Below are positions 6,675 to 15,700 of a stretch of DNA of 18,333 nt, piece by piece; position 1 is the first letter of the stretch, and the number at the start of each line of letters is the position of its first letter. The DNA is from JACNKV01 sp964422145 (GTDB lineage: Bacteria; Fidelibacterota; Marinisomatia; Marinisomatales; JACNKV01). The stretch spans positions 1-18,333 of the forward strand of contig CAYQZV010000027.1 of the NCBI GenBank assembly GCA_964422145.1. Direction: 5' to 3'. The translations under genes were made by a program, and so were the position numbers. The notes beneath the pieces were generated by a model. The model did no database searches and was not told the DNA's origin. It saw nothing but the letters and a program-made list of their open reading frames with translations.

Positions 6675-8306
6675 ATGACAAACAGAATAATTTGGTTGAT
6701 TATTTCAACTTCACTTACTATTGCACAGATGGTGCCATCGGCAATTCCAGGAGCTCTTCAGAAATCTACTGAAAAGAAAAAAAAGGTAGAAAATTGGGTT
6801 CAATCTGTTGATGTAGTTGATAATAATGATATTTTCATTATGAATATTATTTCAGAAGATATAATTGAATATGATATTGATGAATATCTTGATCCATTCA
6901 CGCTTTCGATACACATTAAAGAAGCCGGATGGGCAAAAGGACGCTATGTTAAAAATCTAGATGCAAATCCTCTATACAGGTTCAAGGTAAATGAAAATGT
7001 AAATAAAAATGATCCATATTTTTCTGACGTTCAATTATTTTTCAAAAAAGAAGTTTTATATACTGTTAATCAGGAAGATTCGGTATTAAGTATATCATGG
7101 AGGAACGAAGCTATAGATGAAATAGCTTATGAGGATGAATACAGCAAACTTGATGAAAAAATATCCATCAAATTTACCGATGCAGCAGTATTGGATGTTG
7201 TTCGTTTAATTGGTACAAAGGCGAAATTGAATTTGGTCATCACAGCAACAAGCGATGCTAGAACAACCCTTGATATTAAAGACGTTAAAATTAGTGATGC
7301 TCTTGATTATATTATTGGACCAAGCAAAATCAAATGGTTCTTTACAGATGATATTCTCGTTATAACCGATGCTGAATCTGTTCAGGGGCTGCTGAAAAGT
7401 GAGCTTTTTACGTTAAATTATTCTGATGGTACTCAACTGGTAAAATATATCCAGCCTTCGTTGAGTACAAACGGACAGGTAATTCCAATTGTATCTTCAA
7501 GCGCACCTAACAGGGCTGGTTCTGTAGCTGATAGGTTATTAGTTATTGATACCGGTCAATCTTTAAGGCGTGTCTCGCAGGTCATTAGAGAACTTGACAG
7601 GAAAGAAAAGCAAATCAACATTGCTGTTAAATTTATTGAGACATCTCTAAAAAATACAGAAAGGTTAGGAATCAATTGGCAGATGCGTACTAGCATGGCA
7701 TTTCCATCTTCTGCAGATAGTTCAGGTGGTATGATAGGCGTTGGAAAATTGACAGAAAGCTACAATGTTACGCAGCTGCAGGTTCCGATAGTTAGCGCCG
7801 TTCTTGAGGCTCTGGAAACGGATGCGGATGCTAAAATTCTGCAGGAACCGCAGGTAACTACATTCAACAATGTTGAAGCTTCCGTATCGATTGGAACCAC
7901 TATCCCTGTACTTGTCCCACAGGGGGAAGGATCTGTTTTCGGAACGAATCCGTATACGTATGAAGATCAAGATATTGATATTCAATTAAGTGTAACACCC
8001 AGGGTAAATGAAGAAGGATTTATTTCGATTCAGTTGAATACATCGGTTTCTGCGATAGTTGGTTATGTTGGCCCAGAAGGAGATAGGCCAATAACTTCAA
8101 ACCGAACAGCAAATACAAATGTAATGGTAAAGGATGGAGAAACACTGTTGATAGGGGGCCTCATTTTTGAAAATGATTCGCGCAGTAACAGTCAGGTTCC
8201 TATTCTAGGTAAGATTCCTCTGTTGAATCTGCTATTCAAATCGAAAGTGGATGATGTAGAACAACGAGAATTACTGATTTTCATTACACCGTCTGTGGTA
8301 GGTTAA
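6675..8306 (+). CDS. pilQ: Outer-membrane secretin PilQ/GspD
   Basis: The start at 6675 is preferred over the upstream in-frame ATG at 6561 because it follows a strong AGGGGAGA and gives a clean signal peptide (TNRIIWLIISTSLTIAQ). The result is 543 residues. Residues about 30-155 look like an AMIN-type beta domain, as in PilQ. Residues about 164-232 are an STN/N0-like domain (KISIKFTDAAVLDVVRLIG). An N1-type domain follows (LFTLNYSDGTQLVKYIQPSL, with LLVIDTGQSLRRVSQVIREL). The secretin beta-barrel core covers roughly 300-540 and includes the conserved ending VPILGKIPLLNLLF and ELLIFITPSVV. The protein would form the gated multimeric channel through the outer membrane. The AMIN-like start and the pilMNOPQ gene order favour PilQ, though the pseudopilin set downstream is more GspD-like. 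The receiver gene follows after 2 bases. Confidence 0.93.
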   Translation: MTNRIIWLIISTSLTIAQMVPSAIPGALQKSTEKKKKVENWVQSVDVVDNNDIFIMNIISEDIIEYDIDEYLDPFTLSIHIKEAGWAKGRYVKNLDANPLYRFKVNENVNKNDPYFSDVQLFFKKEVLYTVNQEDSVLSISWRNEAIDEIAYEDEYSKLDEKISIKFTDAAVLDVVRLIGTKAKLNLVITATSDARTTLDIKDVKISDALDYIIGPSKIKWFFTDDILVITDAESVQGLLKSELFTLNYSDGTQLVKYIQPSLSTNGQVIPIVSSSAPNRAGSVADRLLVIDTGQSLRRVSQVIRELDRKEKQINIAVKFIETSLKNTERLGINWQMRTSMAFPSSADSSGGMIGVGKLTESYNVTQLQVPIVSAVLEALETDADAKILQEPQVTTFNNVEASVSIGTTIPVLVPQGEGSVFGTNPYTYEDQDIDIQLSVTPRVNEEGFISIQLNTSVSAIVGYVGPEGDRPITSNRTANTNVMVKDGETLLIGGLIFENDSRSNSQVPILGKIPLLNLLFKSKVDDVEQRELLIFITPSVVG

Positions 8307-8308
8307 TT

Positions 8309-8680
8309 ATGGAAAAAATTTTGTTTGTGGATAATGATATTCATTTTGCTCAAAATGTAATGAAATATTTCGAACAGAATGGAATCCCTCATGTATTTGA
8401 AACAGATGGATTAAACGCATTGAATATTGTGCGCAATAATAAGCCTGCTGTGGTTATTGCAGACAGGGAGTTGCCAAATTTAGATGGTTTAAGTTTATGC
8501 AAATTCATCAAACTGGATGAAGAGCTAGCTGAAACAAAATTTTTACTCTTGACCTCATCCGGAAAGGATGACCTGCATTTTGAATCAGAAAATCAATTAG
8601 ATGCCGCGATAGAAAAACCAATTGCACCGCAAGATCTTGTTTCTGAGCTGATAAAGGTCTTACAAACTACTGAATCCTGA
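8309..8680 (+). CDS. Stand-alone CheY-like response regulator receiver
   Basis: The 123-residue product is a single receiver domain. The acceptor is probably D52 in VVIADRELPNLDG. The switch Thr is T82 (FLLLTSSG) and the invariant Lys is K103 in EKP. The usual acidic pair is D8-N9-D10, so the second acidic position is Asn, with an Asp one residue later. No output domain is present, so it must act by protein contact. It lies between the secretin and the ATPase, and its stop shares one base with the ATPase start (TGATG), which implies coupled translation. A role in controlling the ATPase or platform, as CheY/PilG/PilH-type regulators do for twitching pili, is inferred from position only. No sensor kinase is encoded in the window. 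Confidence 0.9.
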   Translation: MEKILFVDNDIHFAQNVMKYFEQNGIPHVFETDGLNALNIVRNNKPAVVIADRELPNLDGLSLCKFIKLDEELAETKFLLLTSSGKDDLHFESENQLDAAIEKPIAPQDLVSELIKVLQTTES

Positions 8681-10293
8681 TGCCTGTACTACTGGGAGAA
8701 ATGTTAATTCAAAAGGGCATTTTAAGCCCGCACCAGATCGATGAGATTCTGGAATACAAAGCTAGCAATCGGTCACGCTTTGGAGAAGCCGCTGTTAAGC
8801 TTGGTTTCATCGATGAGAATACTCTTCCCCAGATGTTGGCCGAACAATTATCACTACCCTACCTCGATCTTTCTTCTTTTCGAATAGAGGAAGAAGCATT
8901 ATCAAAGATACCGAAGGAAACTGCGTGGAAACTTAACGTAATTCCATTATTTACACTGGATGGTATGCTTACGGTTGCAACAGATGATCCTGTTGACATT
9001 ATGAAAATGGATGATCTTGCCAGTGTTACTAATATGAGGATCCAGCGTGCAGTAGCGCGATCGGAATCAATTACCAAGGCAATCGAAAGTTATTACACGA
9101 TAGAGCGGGCCGCATCGGTAGAAAAGAAAGAACTTATCACTGATGCAAAAACCATTGAACTTACAAATTCCATTCTGGATGATGCGATGTCTGCCGAAGC
9201 TTCGGATGTACATATTGAGCCTGGTCAGAATAAGGTAGCCATCCGCTATAGGGTTGATGGCCTTTTAAAAATTGTTAAAGAACTTTCCACAGAGCGGGGC
9301 CCTGCTGTGACATCAAGATTTAAGGTTCTGGCCGGACTGGATATTGCAGAATCTCGCAAGCCGCAGGATGGACGAATACGTCATGAGACACGATACGGAA
9401 GAGGTATTGATTTGCGTGTTTCAACTTATCCCAGCGCATACGGTGAAAAAGTTGTTATGAGACTACTGGATGAAACAAAAGGCGGCATTGCGCTGAACAA
9501 ATTAGGATTCAGTAAAAATACCATGACTAAATGGGAAAATATCTATGCTGGCACAAACGGCATCATTCTAGTGACGGGTCCAACGGGAAGCGGAAAATCA
9601 ACCACGCTTTACGCCACACTGACCATAAAGAATACAGTTGATGTAAATATCGTAACGATTGAGGATCCGATCGAATACAAACTGGACGGAATTACACAGG
9701 GTCAGGTGAACGATAGAGCAGGAATGAGTTTTGCTGCTGCATTGCGATCGATGCTTAGGCAGGACCCTGATATTATTATGGTTGGTGAAATGCGTGATCT
9801 GGAAACAATTCAGCTGGCTGTTCGTGCTGCGCTTACAGGGCACCTTGTATTTTCGACCCTGCATACTAATGATGCAGCCTCAAGCTATACTAGAATGATG
9901 GATATGGGAATTGAACCTTTCTTAATCAGTTCAACTGTTCGTGGTATTTTGGCTCAGCGCTTGATTCGCAGACTTTGCAATAAATGCAAACAGGAAGAAA
10001 CAATAAGCGAATCAGCTGCTAATTTTTTGAATGTTGATAAAGGGCAAAAAGTATGGGCTACCGGTAAAAAAGACTGCAATAACTGTAAAGGGACAGGTTA
10101 TAAGGGTCGTGCAGGATTATACGAGATACTGCTTCCTTCAGAAGAAATCAATGAAATGGTACGTAACAGTGCACTTTCGGAGGAGATTCAGCAGCAGGCC
10201 GTAAAAGAAGGAATGGTAACTTTATTTGAAGAGGGAAAAAATGCTGTTCTTAGCGGAAAGACATCAGTCGAAGAAGTCCGGAGAGTGATCTAA
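8680..10293 (+). CDS. pilB: Type IV pilus/type II secretion assembly ATPase (PilB/GspE)
   Basis: This is a hexameric cytoplasmic ATPase of 537 residues that powers pseudopilin assembly. Residues 4-56 are an MshEN-type N-terminus: two 24-residue motifs (4-27 LLGEMLIQKG..., 33-56 RFGEAAVKLG...) with a 5-residue spacer, the layout known to bind c-di-GMP in MshE. The ATPase core has Walker A GPTGSGKST at 300-308, the Asp box VTIEDPIEY from 325 and Walker B DPDIIMVGEMRD at 362-373. A His-box Thr-Leu-His follows (HLVFSTLHTND). A tetracysteine zinc motif is intact at C433, C436, C466 and C469. Length and order match PilB/GspE. No retraction ATPase (PilT) is seen in the window. Its start overlaps the receiver stop by one base, and pilC follows 3 bases after its stop. 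Confidence 0.97.
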   Translation: MPVLLGEMLIQKGILSPHQIDEILEYKASNRSRFGEAAVKLGFIDENTLPQMLAEQLSLPYLDLSSFRIEEEALSKIPKETAWKLNVIPLFTLDGMLTVATDDPVDIMKMDDLASVTNMRIQRAVARSESITKAIESYYTIERAASVEKKELITDAKTIELTNSILDDAMSAEASDVHIEPGQNKVAIRYRVDGLLKIVKELSTERGPAVTSRFKVLAGLDIAESRKPQDGRIRHETRYGRGIDLRVSTYPSAYGEKVVMRLLDETKGGIALNKLGFSKNTMTKWENIYAGTNGIILVTGPTGSGKSTTLYATLTIKNTVDVNIVTIEDPIEYKLDGITQGQVNDRAGMSFAAALRSMLRQDPDIIMVGEMRDLETIQLAVRAALTGHLVFSTLHTNDAASSYTRMMDMGIEPFLISSTVRGILAQRLIRRLCNKCKQEETISESAANFLNVDKGQKVWATGKKDCNNCKGTGYKGRAGLYEILLPSEEINEMVRNSALSEEIQQQAVKEGMVTLFEEGKNAVLSGKTSVEEVRRVI

Positions 10294-10296
10294 GCA

Positions 10297-11511
10297 ATGG
10301 CTACCTACATTTGCAAAGTTTCCAACAAGGATGATCTTATCTATGATAAAGAATTGCAGGCAGATTCTGTAGCGGATTGCGTAGATCAGCTGATGGGATC
10401 CGGGGAAGTTCTGATTTCAGCAAAAAAACAGTCCGGATTGAATATGGATGTGGGCGAATTGTTTGGTATGGGAGCCAAAGTAACACCCAAGGAATTGATC
10501 TTCTTTACCAAGCAGATGCGGATTATGATTGAAAGTGGAATTCCTATTCTGCAGGCGTTGGAAGCTATGTCGAGAACTTCCGAATCGAGAGGGCTCAAAA
10601 AAGTTATGACCGAATTGATGGCTGATATTCGAGAAGGTGTTGACCTGTATACCGCTTTTGGTAAGCATCCGAAGGTTTTTAATGGCCTCTATTTGAGCAT
10701 GCTCAAGGCCGGTGAAGCTGCGGGAATATTGCCGCATGTATTGGGCGAGTTAGAAACAATAATTAATAAAGATTTTGAAACACGAAAAGCTGTAAAAAAA
10801 GCTATGCGCTATCCGACATTTGTGATGATAGTACTGATTATTGCGATGGTAAATGTGATTGTTTTTGTGGTTCCCAATATGGTCAACAATCTTGCCAAAA
10901 TGGGTGGAGAATTGCCGGTACCGACAAAAATAATGATCGGTTTATCTTCTGCACTTCGCATTTATGGACTTTACATTCTCTTGGTTATAGGTTCTTTGGT
11001 TGGTAGCGTTGTCTATTATTTCCGAACTGAGAAGGGTTCTTACGTTAGAGACAGGATAAAAATAAGTTTTCCGGTTTTCAAAAAACTGGTGCGTACAAGT
11101 GCTTTGGCGCGTTTCACTAGAACGCTTTCTGTACTTTTGAATGCAGGAGTTACACTGAATGATGCGTTAATCATTTCACGCGATGTGATGGATAATAAGA
11201 TTTTTACTGATAAAGTAGACGATGTTGAAAATCAACTTCGTGACGGGATTCCACTGAATGTGGCGCTACAGGGCGGAAATCTTTTTCCTAAGGATATGCA
11301 GGGAATGGTGGCTATTGGTGAGGATACAGGCGAATTATCAAAAATGCTGGATAGTGTTGCACTTTTTTACGATGTTGAGCTTGACGAGCGTGTGGAGGGA
11401 CTTTCTGCAGCGATAGAGCCACTGATTACTGTGGTCATTGGTGTTTTTGTTGCATTTTTTGTAGCAAGTGTATTTTTACCAATATTTTCAACCTATAGTG
11501 CAGTTGGATAA
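10297..11511 (+). CDS. pilC: Inner-membrane platform protein PilC/GspF
   Basis: The 404-residue polytopic protein has two T2SSF domains. The first begins near residue 65 (PKELIFFTKQMRIMIESGIP) and contains YLSMLKAGEAAG. The second begins near 265 (ARFTRTLSVLLNAGV) and contains MVAIGEDTGELSKMLD. Membrane segments lie at about 171-195 and 220-242 and at the extreme C-terminus (TVVIGVFVAFFVASVFLPIF). An N-terminal region of about 60 residues precedes them, as in many family members. The protein contacts the ATPase and feeds pseudopilins into the growing filament. It directly follows the ATPase gene, the usual arrangement. Sixty bases separate it from the major pseudopilin. Confidence 0.96.
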   Translation: MATYICKVSNKDDLIYDKELQADSVADCVDQLMGSGEVLISAKKQSGLNMDVGELFGMGAKVTPKELIFFTKQMRIMIESGIPILQALEAMSRTSESRGLKKVMTELMADIREGVDLYTAFGKHPKVFNGLYLSMLKAGEAAGILPHVLGELETIINKDFETRKAVKKAMRYPTFVMIVLIIAMVNVIVFVVPNMVNNLAKMGGELPVPTKIMIGLSSALRIYGLYILLVIGSLVGSVVYYFRTEKGSYVRDRIKISFPVFKKLVRTSALARFTRTLSVLLNAGVTLNDALIISRDVMDNKIFTDKVDDVENQLRDGIPLNVALQGGNLFPKDMQGMVAIGEDTGELSKMLDSVALFYDVELDERVEGLSAAIEPLITVVIGVFVAFFVASVFLPIFSTYSAVG

Positions 11512-11571
11512 ATTCGGTATCTAGCGTAATATCACATAAGGCATTATTATTACTTTAAGGAAGGCAAGCAA

Positions 11572-12123
11572 ATGAAAATAAAAAAATATTCAAACGGGTT
11601 CAGTTTAATTGAACTGATTATTGTGATCGCTATTATTGGCATTTTAGCGGCTGTAGTGATACCCAATATGATCGGCACTACTGATCAAGCGCATCAGGCC
11701 AACGTGGATGCTGTTGGTGGCGCTATCAGATCAGGAGTGGAAATGTATTTCAGCGATAAGCTTGCTAAAGGCGGAACTGGAAGTTATCCTCACGCTACCA
11801 AAACAGCGGATCATGGCGGAACGGGGGATCAGGATATTCTCAGTTTTCTTTTGAAAGCTTATGATGATTCAAAATGGACCTCTTCTGATTGTAATTACGA
11901 TTTTTCGGATACAACCATCGCTGGAGTTACAATAGCCGCAGGTGAATTATCCAATGTTTCTGCTGTTGAAATCATATACGACCCTGACGGATACGATGGA
12001 GCATTCTATTATGTGGCATACCAATCAAGCAATAAAACGGTCAATGATTTTGCCAATAGAAGCAAAAACGATAGTTATCTGCTTGTGATGGAATTAAGAG
12101 ATGCAGCTACCCGCAAGCAATAA
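11572..12123 (+). CDS. Major pseudopilin / type IV pilin-like protein (GspG position)
   Basis: The 183-residue protein has a class III signal: a 9-residue basic leader ending in Gly, cleavage before Phe10 (NG^FSLIELIIVIAIIGILAA) and Glu at mature position 5. The hydrophobic helix continues with AAVVIPNMIG, followed by DQAHQANVDAVGGAIRSGVE, the usual start of the globular domain. The C-terminal part holds one Cys (SSDCNYDF) and the segment IYDPDGYDGAFYYVAY. A strong Shine-Dalgarno AGGAAGG (11558-11564) sits 7 bases before the start, stronger than elsewhere in the operon, and an intrinsic terminator follows the gene. Both suit the most abundant subunit. Position after the F-type platform gene and before four minor prepilins matches GspG, but sequence alone cannot separate GspG from a PilA/PilE-type pilin. 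Confidence 0.92.
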   Translation: MKIKKYSNGFSLIELIIVIAIIGILAAVVIPNMIGTTDQAHQANVDAVGGAIRSGVEMYFSDKLAKGGTGSYPHATKTADHGGTGDQDILSFLLKAYDDSKWTSSDCNYDFSDTTIAGVTIAAGELSNVSAVEIIYDPDGYDGAFYYVAYQSSNKTVNDFANRSKNDSYLLVMELRDAATRKQ

Positions 12124-12183
12124 ATGCGCACAATGCTGCAATATATTTTCTTGGTGGTCCTCAGTATTGTGATCTCGGTATAG
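12124..12183 (+). CDS. Possible 19-residue hydrophobic peptide
   Basis: An ATG abuts the stop codon of the pseudopilin gene (TAAATG) and opens a short frame, MRTMLQYIFLVVLSIVISV, ending in TAG. The product would be one basic residue followed by a membrane-spanning stretch. It could be translated by reinitiation just before the terminator. There is no independent ribosome site, and it could equally be chance or a decayed remnant. Confidence 0.2.
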   Translation: MRTMLQYIFLVVLSIVISV

Positions 12184-12209
12184 ACCGGCAGCAGAAAATC
12201 TAATTGTAC

Positions 12210-12239
12210 AAAAAAAGCCGGCCTGCGCCGGCTTTTTTT
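12210..12239 (+). terminator. Intrinsic terminator after the major pseudopilin gene
   Basis: Seven A (12210-12216), stem GCCGGC (12217-12222), loop CTGC, stem GCCGGC (12227-12232) and seven T (12233-12239). With A-T pairing the stem extends to 13 base pairs. It lies 86 bases after the pseudopilin stop and only 8 bases before the next start. No promoter fits between hairpin and gene, so the downstream genes probably depend on read-through. Confidence 0.9.
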
Positions 12240-12247
12240 AATCAGAT

Positions 12248-12733
12248 ATGAAGCAAACTGTAACAATGAATCATCGTCGCACTAGCCGTGCATTTACATT
12301 GGTTGAATTATTGCTTGTGGTAGGAATCATAATGATTCTTGCAGTGCTCTCATTTCCTTATTTGGGCCAGTTAATGCAGTACAAGACGGTGGTATTCACG
12401 GGTGAAGAGGTAAAAACAAAGATCTATTATGCCCGTACGTATTCTATGAACCGTAACAGCAAGTGTTTCATAGATGTTCTGAATGATGCAGACTCTCTTA
12501 TATTTTATTATGGCACTGATATCGGATCACGTCAGCCGATTCCGGAATCAAATACACCTCTACCGCTCACCTTCAGCGGTGAATACTTCGGATTAAATAT
12601 CAATCCATCCAATTCTGGCACACAAACACTCGAATTTTCAAAGCATGGAAAGCCGGCAGATAATTATCAGATTGCTTTCGACGATATTTTAATAAGAATT
12701 GATGGTACAACGAGCAGAGTCTATGTTGAATAG
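12248..12733 (+). CDS. Minor pseudopilin, GspH/FimT-like
   Basis: The 161-residue protein has a basic leader and a class III signal RTSRA^FTLVELLLVVGIIM, with Glu at mature position 5. Ala at -1 replaces the usual Gly, which prepilin peptidases tolerate less well. After the helix, VVFTGEEVKTKIYYARTYSM resembles the GspH/FimT start of the globular domain (typically LxxxLxxARSxAI). A beta-rich C-terminus follows. The first ATG at 12248 lies just after the terminator with no clear Shine-Dalgarno; an ATG at 12266 would give a shorter leader and is a fair alternative. The gene overlaps the next one by 11 bases. Position right after G supports the H assignment. Confidence 0.82.
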   Translation: MKQTVTMNHRRTSRAFTLVELLLVVGIIMILAVLSFPYLGQLMQYKTVVFTGEEVKTKIYYARTYSMNRNSKCFIDVLNDADSLIFYYGTDIGSRQPIPESNTPLPLTFSGEYFGLNINPSNSGTQTLEFSKHGKPADNYQIAFDDILIRIDGTTSRVYVE

Positions 12734-15700
12734 AGTATTTAGCCGCGGAATATCCTACGCTGATGTAGTGGTAGCAACTGCAATCATGTCGATTGCTATC
12801 ATACCTCTTTCGACTCTTATCGGAAACTATAAAACAGTGATTCAAAAAGAGGAGAAGTTATACAATATTTCAAGTTTTGCAGATGAGGTTATGCAGACTG
12901 TTGTATCTAAGGGTTTTAAGGAGCGATTCAGTGCTTCGACTGCTCTGGGAATGGATGAAGGTGAAGCCGGTACGGATTGGCGTTCATTGGATGATGTAGA
13001 TGATTACGATTCTCTCGAAATAAACATAGGCGAATATTTTGGCCTAAAGTGTTCGGTATTTGTAGCGTATGCAAATGTACCATCCACTTCTGATACAATA
13101 TCCACTGCAGTCAATAATACCTGCACAGAATTCAAGGAAGTGAATGTTTGTATTTACGATGCTGATACCTTAAGCACAGCTGGTCAGCTCTACAATTTGA
13201 GAGCAATACGAGCCTTCGGGGAGAGCATAGATGAGGATGAAGTCATTACCGAGGCTCTTTATTTTGACGGCAATAATGATTACGCGGAGCTTACAGCATC
13301 AAGCCAATTTTCATCTGGCAATGATGAATTCCAGATACTTTTATCAGTTTGGCTGGAGGAGCCTGCGGATACTTCTCAGGAGCGGATTCTGATTGATAAT
13401 CCTGGGTTATACCATATTACATTGCAAAACAACAGATTTTGGTTAAAAACGAGGAATACAAATAGCCAGTCAAATGTAAAACATCAGATAAGCAATCAAA
13501 TCCAATACAATCGCTGGAACAAACTGGAACTGTACAAAACGGTTACGGATGTGGGAAGCAATATATTCGGTACGTGCGGTGATATGGGAGAATACCACCA
13601 GAGTGAGCTTAATCTGACGATGACCGATACTATCATCAATGATGATAAACTATATTTGGGCGGCAGCCCCAATTTTGCCGGAAAATCGGTTGAGGGTTAT
13701 ATGAAGGATTTCACATTTTTTCGCTACCCTGTATATTGGTTTCCCCCAAGCGATTCATCAAAGAATCTGAAGAGTGAGATGGTTAAATCAAATCATTTTG
13801 ATGAAAGCGAACGTTTTACTCCGGAGCAGCTTGTATTCAATCCGCAAAAGCACTCTGCAAAACCAGGTTATTACCAGAATATATATGAACCCAGAAATGA
13901 GAAAAATTTGGTGATGGGAGGAACGGGGAAGGTATTAACGGTATCAAAAATTGATACCACACCCATTCCCGAAGCTATCAAAATTGATCAAAATGATTTT
14001 AATTATTCTATATCTATCCAAAGTGGTGAAGGTAATAGCTCTCTATTGGGCACATTCAATAACCCATTAATTAACAAAGGTGTTCAAGCTCGTGTACTCA
14101 AAATTATAGATACAACATCAACAGATTATGAAAAATATGTAATGTTGTTCGGGCTAACCGACTCGCAAGGAGGACAGGGTAAATATGTTAAATATTATTG
14201 GACCACAACACCTGATCCTGAGAATTATTTAACCAATATGCAGCAAGCAGTATTTGAACAAACAAGCCATAGATTCAAAGGAGTGGTTAAAATTGCTGAT
14301 CTAAGTGGAACGGATCCTGATATAATTTTTCTCACAGCGCAAGGAATTGTAGTAGATATTGAGGATTCTGGGAATGATTTTATCCGTCAATCAGCACAAC
14401 CCTTAAATACGGATATAGTGATTTTGCAGAATCCGTATATCACGGATTTTATTATTGCCGATGCTAACCAAGATGGAAAGCAAGACATTTTATATGTTCA
14501 GTCGATTGGCGCTAGACCATCAATGCATTGGGCAATAAACCCAGGTTTTGCAGTGGATAGTTTAACTTTGGAGGCCAGTTTTGAATCTGATTTTATTACA
14601 GACTGTGTTAATTGTTTTGTAGGCAATCTAGATAACGAAGATTATGAACTTGATTTATTGAATATTAACTCTGATAATTATCCTGATATCATCTCTGTAC
14701 CAAACCGTAAAAATGAATATTTCAACGAAATGAAAATATCCTTTTGGACCAGTGATAATTCACAGAATGTAGATTTTGCAATTCCTTCACATCTTGTTAC
14801 AACCAATTATTCTTTTCCATATGATGAAACCATTGAAGGGGTCAGAAGGGTATATGGAGGGCAAACATTTACGGCAGGATCGAATGCAAACCTTACAAGG
14901 ATAAAAGTTGCGATGTGGTCTGATGCCAGTGGGTCTCCATTTCTTAATTTGTATGAATGGAATGATGGAAATGTAAGTGAAATTATTTCAACATCTGCGA
15001 TCGGTGTTGACATACCATCATCCCCAGATCAGTTTGCTCTTGCCACATTTACATTCCCAGATAGTCCGATGCTTACTTTTGGCACAGAATATATGTTTTT
15101 TATATCGGAATGCCATCGAATGTACGTTGACACAAATGCTGTTTATAATGGAGGGAATGCAACCTACTGCAAGGATGAAGGAAATGGATGCGAGTTCATT
15201 GAAATGGAAGGTGGAGTGGACATGAATTTTGAAATCAGGGTTACTCCATCCGGCCCAGATGTTCAAGTTCAATCATATATTCGCGGAAATCAATCAGATA
15301 TAGATAGTTTATTCCCTGAAGATTATACTGCAAAATATGTTCAAGATAACGGAGACACAGCTGATTATTATATCAACCATTTTGATGAAAAAATCATGCC
15401 TCCCTTTGTATTAGATGCTGATGGTGATTTGTTGGATGATGTATTGATCGCTTACTCCTATGGTACGGAAAAAGTGGATAAAAATTGGACGAGTGATAGT
15501 ACATGGACTTTTGAAGTTTCTGATACAGCCATTCAAAAAGCTTTTGTAATCAAAAATTCTGGTGGAACAATGATGGAAGTTACTCCAGCAACGATTGACA
15601 CAAGCGGATGGTCAAGCGGAATACCAGATTATGTTGATGAGATTTTTATTGAGGGTCAGGAAAATTTGCTGCTCAATTCTGATTTCGAAGAAGGTACATT

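Noticed and set aside
7722..7985. Reverse-strand frame opposite the secretin
   Set aside because: The low-complexity Arg/Ile/Ser product mirrors codons of the secretin gene, with no start context or family motif.
12699..12722. TTG start for the giant pseudopilin
   Set aside because: The ATG at 12723 gives a normal short basic leader ending in Gly before the hydrophobic helix.
14807..15272. Frames on both strands inside the giant pseudopilin
   Set aside because: They overlap a continuous well-supported coding frame and show no recognisable motif.
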